Below, piece after piece: positions 55,560 through 64,000 of a stretch of 64,000 bases of DNA. Position numbers and translations under genes: made by a program. The stretch spans positions 12,736,518 to 12,800,517 of the forward strand of contig NC_065563.1 in assembly GCF_022605725.1 (NCBI RefSeq). Reading direction: 5' to 3'. Every line of letters starts with the position of its first letter. The stretch's first letter is position 1. Source of the DNA: Anthonomus grandis grandis. Taxonomy: Eukaryota; Arthropoda; Insecta; Coleoptera; Curculionidae. Under the pieces are notes generated by a model that did not search any database, was not told the DNA's origin, and saw nothing but the letters and a program-made list of their open reading frames with translations.

Positions 55560-57437
55560 AAATCACTCTGGAGCAACAGGGATTTACTTTGGGACAAAAT
55601 CGAAAACGTACAAATCGTAATTGGAATCTGGTTTTAGGAGAAGCGGACTTTCGAGGTGATTTTGAGAAATTTCCCGGGTTCAGTAAATAGAGAATATTTT
55701 TATCTGAGACGTGTTAAAAAGGGAGTGACCCCTGGTTTTATTGAAGAGCACATTAAATATGATTTATATAGATATGATCGTCAAATGGGTACAAATACTA
55801 CCAAAGTTCGTGGAGGCGGTGTATTGATTGCGGCTAAAAAGAGTTTATGTACACATAGAATTGGTATCCCACTTGTTAATGTGGATATTTATCAGATCTA
55901 TTTGATTTTTACAATTGACAATTTATTTGCAGTTATATACCATCTCCATCTCCACTTCAAGCCTATTTAAGCCATTGTGAATCCGTTGAACATATATATA
56001 GTAGATATTCAAGTAGTTTGTTTGTCTTGGAAGGTGATTACAATTTACCAGAAGCTAGATGGGAGAATGATGATCTTGGTTTGGTGGTTGCTGGTTGTCT
56101 GGAGAATGACAGAGAGTCTGTGCTTTCTCTGACCAACGCTTTAGCTTCTATAACTTTTTTCAGGTAAATGGGGTTTTAAATACCAACGGGGATGCCTTGG
56201 AGCTCAGATTTAATTAGTGTCGAACGTGCAATAGACAAGATTTTTGAGAATAGCTTGCACCATACAGCAATTAGTTTTGAGCCTTGTTGTGCAGAAAATT
56301 CTGATGATATGATATATGAGGAATATTTTGATAAGGGAGATTACATAGCAATTAACGATTGTCTTGCTGGGATAGACTGGAATCAATTGTTTTTGGGAGA
56401 TACATCTATTGATGTCATAGTTTCAATTTTCTATAACGTGATCTACTCCTCAATGGAAAGGTTTATTCCTCTAAAGAGGTACAAAAGTTCTTCTTTTCCA
56501 TGTTGGTTTTCTTCAGAGCTTCGCAGTTTGATCATAAGAAAGAAACAAATTCACAAAAAGTTTAAAATTAGTGGTCAACAGGAGGAATATGATGAATTTG
56601 TATTTTTGAGACATCAATGTGAGTACTTAAGAGAGTTGTGCTATCAACAATATATTAATAAGGTGGAAATGAATCTCGCTAGCAATTAATCCGGTCATAT
56701 ATTCTAAATAAAAGAACTGGTTTTAGCCTTCCCTCCAGAATGGCATACAGTAACAGGATTAGTATGAATATCTCGGATACTGCGGATATGTTTGCAGAAT
56801 ACTTTTCATCCGTCTATTCGGATGAGCAAGTCAATGACATACAATCTTTTGATTTTGATAAATCAATTTGTCTGAGCACTTTAACTCTATCAACACAGGA
56901 TGTTTATGAGGTTATTACTTCCTCTAAGAATAAACTCTGCGCCTGACCAGATGGGATTCCGGCATTCTTCCTAAAGAAATGTGTTTGTGTTCTTACGAAA
57001 CCAATACTGTACATTTTTAACAAATCTCTAGGTACTGGTTCTTATCCCACTCTCTAGTTTTCTAAAACCCATTATTAAATCTGGTAGTAGAAATGAAATT
57101 TCCAATTATCGGGCTGTGTGTAACCAATCTGAGTTGCCAAAGCTGCTTGACTGCCTGGTCAGTCATATGATTGCCTGGAGTTTAAAAAGTTTAGTTCTAC
57201 TGATGCTAATTTGATGCTGTATGTCAACTACCTCTACCGCAGCTTGGAGAAGGGACTTCAGGTTGACTTAATATATACAGGCATTTTTCCAAGGCTTTTG
57301 ATAGGGTTAACCATGGGGTACTCTTGCAGAAGCTTAGGGCTTTAGGTATTGTGTGTGGGGCCTCTTCTTCAGTGGATGTCGGGATTCATCAGAGGTAGAG
57401 CCCAGATTGTTAATCTTGGAGGTACATGTTCCTCTGA
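55560..57437 (+). mobile_element. Degenerate LINE fragment
   Basis: A non-LTR retrotransposon piece inside the inverted-repeat field, truncated at both ends. It carries part of an endonuclease and an eroded RT. It ends abruptly near 57437 where the repeat sequence (GACAGCATGGAAAGCTTCGT) resumes. Confidence 0.7.
55656..57437 (+). pseudogene. LINE endonuclease and RT remnants
   Basis: Open pieces: 55656-55970 with YDRQMGTNTTKVRGGGVLIA (endonuclease middle, RGGGV block), a GDYN-like sequence (LEGDYNLPEARWEN) near 56030, 56192-56689 with SFPCWFSSELRSLIIRKKQI (connector) and 56740-56946 with SNRISMNISDTADMFAEYFS. After TGA at 56944, PDGIPAFFLKKCVCVLTKPI is the start of RT. The rest is broken by frameshifts. 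No YxDD or FADD box is found. Confidence 0.65.
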
Positions 57438-58370
57438 AATCAGACAGCATGGAAAGCTTCGTATAGGTTTTATCAAATCAATCTTTTTTACTGGTATTTT
57501 TTTTGTTTCCTTAGTAAATTATAAAGTTTTTTCTTTAAGGCAATTATTTTCTGCAAAAAAAAATGTTTTTCATTAACCCTACCCTTGCCCCCCCACCCAC
57601 CCCACACTCTTTACCAGTAAGAAAGTGTCTTCAAAAATCATTGTTTTCCAAAATAATACACATGAATAACAGCTGGTTTTGCCATTAATATCTTATCTAC
57701 TAACACAATTTGTTGATTTAAATTTGATATAATTATTTATTATTGTATATTAATAAATATTTAATACAAAAACAGTGCTATTAGATTGGATTTTTAAACA
57801 AAAAACAGTGATTTTCCAAAAGAATTTTTTACTGGTAAGTTATTTGGGGTGGGTGGGGGGTGTAAGGGTAGTGTTGACAAAAAAAAGTTTTATTGCATAA
57901 AATAATTGCCTTAAAAGAAAAAATATTATTTATTAAATAATTTACTCTCTCAGGTAACAGAAAATTAACTATAACTTATATTATTCTTTATTTCTTATCA
58001 CTTATAGACAGCATGGGAAGCTTTGTATAGTTTTTATCAAGTCAATCTTTTTTACTGGAATTTTTTTTTGTTTCCTTAGTAAATTATAAAGTTTTTTCTT
58101 TAAGGCAATTATTTTCTGCAAAACAAATGTTTTTCATTAACCCTACCCTTGCCCCCCCACCCACCCCACACTCTTTACCAGTAAGAAGTTGTCTTCAAAA
58201 ATCATTGTTTTCGAAAATAATACACGTGAATAACAAATGTTTTTGTCATTAATATCTAATCTATTAACACAATTTATTTATTTAAATTTGATATGATTAT
58301 TTATATGTATAATAATAAATATTTAATACAAAAACAGTGCTATTATATTGGATAATATGGACGAAAAACA

Positions 58371-59384
58371 GTGAATATTCAGAGAAGGTGTAACAATGGA
58401 GTCCAAAAACTAGATATGTAAATCCTGTGTCAATTTTTTTTATATGCCTTTTGCAAACAAAAAAACTATACAGTATTTTAAATTGTTTTGACGGTTTTAC
58501 CTTGAACGTTATTTAGTCTTAGTTTATAATTTACTAAATTATTTTTTAAACTAAATAACTAACATAACGTGTGGCGCGCCTCTGGACGTGATTTTTGTTT
58601 CCTTTAAAATCATATAATCGGCCGATTATGCGATGGTTTCCCTCCATATTAGTCGTTGTCCGACATAATCAAATTAAAAATCAAAAATCTTTATTAAGTA
58701 TTCGTTGTGCAACTCGTTCTTACCGCTACTTCCTGTATCGGGTATACATATTGACTCTTTGTCATACGCATATAACGTCGCTTACATCAACATATTTCGG
58801 TTTATTCTAGAGAAAAATTGAACCTGTCAGGTTGGCTTCACTTAAGCGGCATTCTCTTCGGGACCTTGAGGTTTTGTTTTTTCTGTATACATCAGGAAAT
58901 CGACACTTTAAGTCCGGTGGTGACGTATACAGTGCGCGAATCCATAGCAGCTTCTGAATCAAGGTTTTCACCAGTTTTAATCGAGTTGCATTCTATGTGC
59001 GATAAGTAGAGCGTGCGAGCCATAATTTTTTTTTTTTCAAATTATTTGATACTTGTAAGTTAATTTGGTCGTCGTGTAGTTTACTTTCTCTTGACGACCA
59101 TTGTAAAGAGATTTTCTATAATGCGCGCTCGGTAACCTTTTAGTAATGGAAATTAAATGATGATGCGCTTTTACTGTTTTAAACGGTCATGATTTACATG
59201 TGCGGAATTTGCGTTAATTATTATTGTAAGACCTTGCGTTTGTTGTTTGAGTACCTTTTGGGTGAAAGAAAATCGTAAAGTTGGAAGTCATTTTAAGTCG
59301 ATTCCTATGGAAAAAATTGTATTATTTTATCCAAGTTTTACTGGGCATTTCAATTAAAAATGGGGCAAATATCGAAAAATCCAT
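58371..59384. other. Unassigned stretch
   Basis: No gene or recognised element. It is less AT-rich in 58560-59000. Short frames at 58595 and 58818 have no recognised similarity. Confidence 0.35.
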
Positions 59385-59972
59385 TCCACATAAAATAATA
59401 ATACACATTTTTTTTTTATCATTAGGACCCACTGTGTTGTAATTTTGGTCTAGCGAAATGCCTTGTATAGACCACTGTGCGCATGAATACTATAATAATA
59501 CACGGTAAATTCTAAAACTTTGCCGAATTATCACGGCCAAAAGAACCCGATTTGGTAAAAGATATGCACATATTCGGATTCTCCAGGGTTTCTCGAATAA
59601 TTCCATACCAATTTCAGGAAGTTCTGAGCTATTTTAAGCACTTTATCAATGAAATTAGGAAGCAAGCCCAAGAGCCGAGTCATCCACGTTGACGCCATGT
59701 TGTCAAAGCCGCCATTAAAATTGGGCATAGACGTCAAAATCGACCATTTTCAGACGATGATTTCGGGCATAAAAAAAGGTTTTTGCCTTATGATTTGTAC
59801 ATGGAAAAATAGTATGAAGCCTTAGGAACAGATTAACATCCATTTTGGATTAATTCCAATCGGTTTTAGTAGTTAAATTTCGATTATAAAAAGGGTCTTT
59901 TTTCAGCCGTTTCCGTTGCCATGGAGACGCGGCCATGGGTGGCTTTGAGAATAGCCGGTGTGCAAGGTGATT
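59385..59972 (+). repeat. Long inverted repeat, left arm
   Basis: It mirrors 62592-63205 with scattered differences. The inner end reads GGCTTTGAGAATAGCCGGTG. Confidence 0.8.
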
Positions 59973-60229
59973 TTTCGCGACTGGTACTTTTTTGGAAAAC
60001 AATTACTTTTAGAGTCCTCCTAAAAATAGCAAAAAAATGAAATTTTAGTATTTTATAGTAAAATGAATGGCGCATCTGCTCAATTACATTATAATTTTTA
60101 AGTTCAATAGTTTTCCAGAAAATTGGGAAAAACCTTTAAACAGATTTTCCTCATTTCCTGGAAAACTATTGGGAATATTAAAAATTTTCTTTTAGCATTC
60201 GCTTCCTATTGAAAAATAGAACAAATTAT

Positions 60230-61610
60230 TTAGAATAACATTTTGTCCAAAATTGATAAATAAGGGAGTTATGAGAGGTTTTTGAAAAAATTGACATTTT
60301 TTGAGTCAAAAATGTAAAAAAAATTTTTTTTGGGAAAATTTTTATTTTTTTTTTGGAAATGGATAAAATACCCAAAGGGCTTCAAAAAAGTCTTATAAAA
60401 CTTTTTTGGAAAATGTACCTGGAAAAAGTTATACCTGATTTTCCTTTTCTGAAAAAAGTACCCCTGGAAAAAAGTCCATAATTTCGGTTTTAATTTTTTT
60501 TCTGGAAAACTATTGGTTGGAGAAAAAAACTTTTTAGACAAAAGTTGTTTGGAATTTCAGTGCGCATCAGATGCAATAGAGAAATAATTTTTAAGTTCAA
60601 TTATTTTCCAGAAAATTGGGAAAAACCTTTAAACAGTTTTTCCTCATTTCCTGGAAAACTATTGGGAATATAAAAAAATTTCTTTAAGAATTGGATTTCT
60701 AGTAAAAAATAGAATAAACGATAAAGAATGACATTTAGTCGAAAAATGAAAAATAAAGAAGTTATAAAAGATTTAATACAAAAGCAGTGTTAATAATTTA
60801 AAGGTTATATAAAAAAACAGTGATTTTGCAGAAGAAATTTTTACTGGTAAATGTGTGGGGTGGGTGGGGGGTGTAAGGGTAGTTTTTTTAAAAAACAATT
60901 TTTTTTGTACAAGATAAAAACCGTTTTTTTGAAAAATAGAGCAAATTATTTAGAATAACATTTTGTCCAAAATTGATAATTAAGGGAGTTATGAGAGGTT
61001 TTTGAAAAAATGGACAATTTTTGAGTCAAAAATGTAAAAAAATTTTTTTTTGGGAAAATTTTTATTTTTTTTTTGGAAATAGATAAAATACCCAAAGGGC
61101 TTCAAAAAAGTCTTATAAAACTTTTTTGGAAAATGTACCTGGAAAAACTTATAGCTGATTTTCCCTTTCTGAAAAAATCCAAAGGTACCCCTGGAAAAAA
61201 GTCCATAATTTCGGTTTTTATTTTTTTTCTGGAAAACTATTCGATGGAGAAAAAAACTTTTTAGACAAAAGTTGTTTGGAATTTCAGTGCGCATCAGATG
61301 CAATAGAAAAATAATTTTTAAGTTCAATAGTTTTCCAGAAAATTGGGAAAAACCTTTAAACAGTTTTTCCTCATTTCCTGGAAAACTATTGGGAATATAA
61401 AAAAATTTCTTTAAGAATTGGATTTCTATTAAAAAATAGAACAAACGATAAAGAATGACATTTAGTCGAAAAATGAAAAATAAAGAAGTTATAAAAGATT
61501 TAATACAAAAGCAGTGTTAATAATTTAAAGGTTATATAAAAAAATAGTGATTTTGCAGAAGAATTTTTACTGGTAAAGTTTGTGGGGTGGGTGGGGGGCT
61601 AGGGGTAGTT
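60230..61610. repeat. 720-bp tandem duplication ending in a G-run core
   Basis: TTTTGTCCAAAATTGATAA starts near 60241 and 60960, and both copies run through CCCAAAGGGCTTCAAAAAAG, TCAGTGCGCATCAGATGCAA and TTTCCTGGAAAACTATTGGG to a G-run core (60857 and 61581). The spacing is about 720 bp. A partial third copy of the TTTCCAGAAAATTGGG part lies at 60105-60180. Open frames of 90-151 codons here are Lys/Phe-rich shadows of homopolymer runs. Confidence 0.85.
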
Positions 61611-61727
61611 TTATTAAAAAAACGGTTTTTATCTTGTACAAAAAAAAAATTGTTTTTCAAAAAACTACTCTTAACCCCCCACCCACCCCACACACTTTAC
61701 CAGTAAAAATTCTTCTGCAAAATCACA
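61545..61727. repeat. Large hairpin from facing G-run and C-run cores
   Basis: GTGATTTTGCAGAAGAATTT then TTACTGGTAAAGTTTGTGGGG runs into the G core, and after a loop of about 50 nt the C core continues into CACACTTTACCAGTAAAAAT and TCTTCTGCAAAATCAC. The arms are about 70-80 bp and nearly perfect. Confidence 0.85.
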
Positions 61728-61739
61728 AGCTCGAAAAAA

Positions 61740-62344
61740 AAAGGTGTGAAAAAGAGAGCACGCGGAAAAAAATCAAACAAATTTTTTTTTTTCAGTTCTA
61801 AGACTTCTCCCTCCTAAACAAACAAACAAATAAAAAATTGTAGATGATCAAGTTGTAGCCTCATATATCTAGATTATGAAGAGGTAAAAATCATTTCTCT
61901 ACTCTAATTAGAAAAAAATTTATAAGCACTTTTGTCCGCCGAGTCCCGAGGTCGTGCGAAAACTCCCCAAAAGTAGAGCTAATTTTCTTAATAACTCTTT
62001 ATTACCTAGAGACTTCAAACTTTCAGCGTTTTAAGACCTTTTTAAATCCTATTTTTCGACATACTCTACAACCTTCTACGTAGAGCAGTTTTTGCTCTAC
62101 ACCTTTTTTTAACTTTAACGCTTAATACCGGCATACCTATGACACCTGCGAAAACCATTTTTTTTCCGAAACCACCGGACACTATCTGGCTATAATCCAC
62201 TAAAAACCGTTTTTCTTTAAATGTTACCGTTTTTCCGCAACGCGCTGTTATTTAAGAAAAAATAAGCCGTTTCAATCAACCAGTCATACCAGTCATACAG
62301 CGGTCCAGCACCAAAGTATAGGAACAAGGTCTGTGTCAACAAGC
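61740..62344. other. Unassigned stretch inside the fold-back element
   Basis: No gene recognised. GTAAAAACC-like and CAGTCATAC short direct repeats (near 62282-62300) are the only structure. Confidence 0.35.
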
Positions 62345-62880
62345 CTATGGTCGCGTCTCCATGGCAACGAAAACGGCCGAAAAAAGACCCTTTTTATAAT
62401 CGAAATTTAACTACTAAAACCGATTGGAATCGGTCCAGAATTGATGTTAATCTGTTCCTAAGGCTTCATACTGTTTTTCCATGTACAAATCATAAGGTAA
62501 AAACCTTTTTTTATACCCTAAAACATCGTGTGAAAATGGTCGATTTTGACGTTTATGCCCAATCTTAATGGCGGCCGTTTTGACAACATCACCTTGCGCA
62601 CCGGCTATTCTCAAAGCCAGCCATGGCCGCGTCTCCATGGCAACGGAAACGGCGATTTTCGCGGAAAAAAGACCCTTTTTATAATCGAAATTTAACTACT
62701 AAAACCGATTGGAATCGGTCCAGAATTGATGTTAATCTGTTCCTAAGGCTTTATACTGTTTTTCCATGTACAAATCATAAGGTAAAAACCTTTTTTTATA
62801 CCCTAAAACATCGTGTGAAAATGGTCGACTTTGACGTCTATGCCCAATTTTAATGGCGGTTATGACAACATGGCGTCAAC
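62345..62880. repeat. Tandem duplication of the inner right arm
   Basis: GCGTCTCCATGGCAACG-type sequence at 62353 and again at 62628 starts two copies about 275-280 bp apart, each continuing through ACTAAAACCGATTGGAATCG and CAAATCATAAGGTAAAAACC. The second copy carries an extra GATTTTCGCGG. Confidence 0.8.
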
Positions 62881-63205
62881 GTAGATGAATCGGCGGCTCG
62901 GACTTGCTTCCTAATTTCATCGATAAAATGCTTAAAATAGCTCAGAACTTCCTGAAATTGGTATGGAATTATTCAAGAGACTCTGGAGAATCTGAATATA
63001 GGCATATCTTTTACCAAATCGTCTTCTTTTAGCCGTGATAATTCGGCAAAGTTTTAGCATTTGCCGTGTGTTATTATAATATTCATGCGCACAGTGGTCT
63101 ATACAAGGCATTTTGCTAGACAAAAATTACAACACAGTGGGTCCTAATGATAAAAAAAAAATCTAATCGGGATTTAATATGTATTATTTTTTTATGTAGT
63201 TTTTT
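62592..63205 (-). repeat. Long inverted repeat, right arm
   Basis: The reverse complement of the left arm. Its inner end is partly duplicated in tandem (62345-62591). Confidence 0.8.
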
Positions 63206-63720
63206 TTTTTAACTTTTTTGTTACTTGCCCGATTTGAATGAAATTTGGTATTTGGGTTTGGCTTAGGCTATAATTATTGAATTTTAATAAACATTTAATA
63301 TATTGGGTGTTAGGGTCACGTGACTATCGAAACTTTATTCCTATTGTTCCGATTTGATTGAGATTTGGTACTTGAGGTTTACTTAGGAAAAACGCTTTGC
63401 CAAATTGAGTTTTAAAATTAAAAACGTACTATAATAATAAAATAAGAAGTTGGGCAAAGGATCGTGCCGAGGCTAAGGTTTGAACTCAGAGCCTCACGAG
63501 GATTATTACGGCAGATCTCTTTCCCACTACGTGTTTAGGGCACTCCTTAGATACTTTGTGAAGATTTTTTTTTGTAATACTAACAAAAATTTTTACTGGT
63601 CCCCACGGACTGAAGTAGACCCTTCTCGAAAATATTTATCTTTTTTTCTTCTCAGCTTCTAACCCTTTCATAGCTATCCCATAGATCTAGAGTGTGCCCT
63701 CATGATTAATTTATTTAATA
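63206..63720. other. Unassigned stretch near the window end
   Basis: Two related blocks, CCGATTTGAATGAAATTTGG near 63230 and CCGATTTGATTGAGATTTGG near 63348, both followed by a TTTGG-CTTAGG pattern, suggest a short tandem duplication. No gene is seen. Confidence 0.4.
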
Positions 63721-64000
63721 AATCAATTTTTAAGGCAATTATTTGATGCAATAAAAACCTTTTTTTATCAACAATACCCTTACACCCCCCACCCACCCCT
63801 GACAGCTTACCAGTAAGAAATTCCTCTGCAAAACCCCTGTTTTTCAACACGATACGCCTGGACCACAGAAACTGCTCTATCGTTTTACGTTATACAGTAT
63901 ATTTGTTCCACACTACTATAAATTGTAATATAATTTTGACAGAACATTTTATAATACTACACCCTAAGGTACTCAAAATCGACCTCGAGCCACCCACGAA
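63721..64000. repeat. Further copy of the C-run repeat family
   Basis: AAGGCAATTATTTGATGCAA, then CCCTTACACCCCCCACCCAC and CTTACCAGTAAGAAATTCC match the family of 48160-58370. The ending (GTATATTTGTTCCACAC to TTTTGACAGAACATTTT) is the reverse complement of the stretch near 54608-54660. Confidence 0.75.

Larger units (their letters stand above)
48160..58370. repeat. Field of alternating inverted repeats with G-run/C-run cores
   Basis: A C-run form (CTTGCCCCCCCACCCACCCC then ACACTCTTTACCAGTAAGAA) and its complement, a G-run form (GGGGTGGGTGGGGGGG then CAAGGGTAGGGTTA), alternate along the stretch. C-run cores start near 48224, 48719, 49319, 51311, 51874, 53776, 55061, 57587 and 58151; G-run cores near 48475, 49010, 49576, 51008 (degenerate), 51569, 52125, 53477, 54033, 54757, 55318 and 57845. 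Each C core and the next G core are about 250-290 bp apart around a centre with AATAAATATTTAATACAAAA. Further copies lie at 60857, 61581, 61675 and 63785. The units look like palindromic, MITE-like elements or an inverted-repeat satellite. The field is interrupted by the Tc1 and LINE pieces described separately. Confidence 0.85.
59385..63205. mobile_element. Fold-back structure with about 600-bp inverted arms
   Basis: The left arm (59385-59972) is the reverse complement of the right arm (62592-63205): TGTATAGACCACTGTGCGCA against TGCGCACAGTGGTCTATACA, and GGTATGGAATTATTC against GAATAATTCCATACC. Between the arms are a 720-bp tandem duplication, an 80-bp-arm hairpin and an extra partial copy of the inner arm. 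No transposase is found. A Foldback-like or long-TIR non-autonomous DNA element is the most likely reading. Confidence 0.65.

Noticed and set aside
48160..58370. Telomeric or subtelomeric G-rich repeats
   Set aside because: The cores are single, alternate in strand and are separated by 250-300 bp of AT-rich DNA; there is no head-to-tail short telomere unit.
60269..61444. Lys/Phe-rich frames of 90 and 151 codons
   Set aside because: They run through A- and T-runs of the 720-bp duplication and have no recognisable domain.

Overview
The window is repeat-rich, AT-rich animal DNA, almost certainly from an insect and probably a beetle. The evidence is a spliced group III insect chitinase (Cht7-type) with canonical GT-AG introns, and a dense, nested set of transposons of types common in insects: copia, gypsy, DIRS, jockey/CR1-like and R1-like LINEs, Tc1, an intron-bearing IS630/Tc1-superfamily element and a THAP-bearing P-like element. 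The species cannot be read from the sequence.

Host genes. One large gene on the minus strand, Cht7, runs from about 40770 down to 3769. Twelve coding exons were placed by splice sites and matching reading phase. They join into one open frame of 994 codons plus stop: a hydrophobic N-terminal segment, a Ser/Thr/Arg-rich linker, a first GH18 domain, an acidic linker, a second GH18 domain and a C-terminal CBM14 chitin-binding domain. The exon with the ATG was not identified securely. On the plus strand, upstream of Cht7, a small intronless frame at 41500-41700 looks like a Tom5-type mitochondrial import subunit.

Layout. 300-3475: tandem array built on CAAGGTCA motifs, just past the 3' end of Cht7. 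3769-4245: last two Cht7 exons. 4246-13370: intron holding an intron-bearing transposon (5953-13262) that is itself split by a DIRS retroelement with 43-bp inverted ends (6351-11258). 13371-13679: exon. 13680-18961: intron with a P-like element (13792-15873, 8-bp target duplication) and a broken LINE. 18962-21478: six exons, with a LINE fragment between two of them. 21479-27512: intron with a copia element carrying both LTRs, its pol replaced in part by an R1-like LINE fragment. 27513-28201: long exon. 28202-36527: intron with a gypsy element split by a LINE, with an inverted LTR piece where the 5' LTR should be. 36528-36771 and 40677-40770: first recognised coding exons, separated by a 188-bp satellite (37612-40530).

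Upstream of the genes the window is repeats: a 181-bp satellite (43541-46105), then from 48160 to about 58370 a field of alternating inverted copies of a sequence with a strong G-run/C-run motif (24 copies counted through to the window end), interrupted by a Tc1 transposase pseudogene and a LINE fragment. A long inverted repeat of about 600 bp per arm (59385-63205) encloses a 720-bp tandem duplication.

Most element genes are broken by stops or frameshifts. The DIRS element is the best preserved. I found no RNA genes and no clearly new multi-gene system; the most unusual structures are the CAAGGTCA array, the alternating G-run family and the nested elements inside the chitinase introns.
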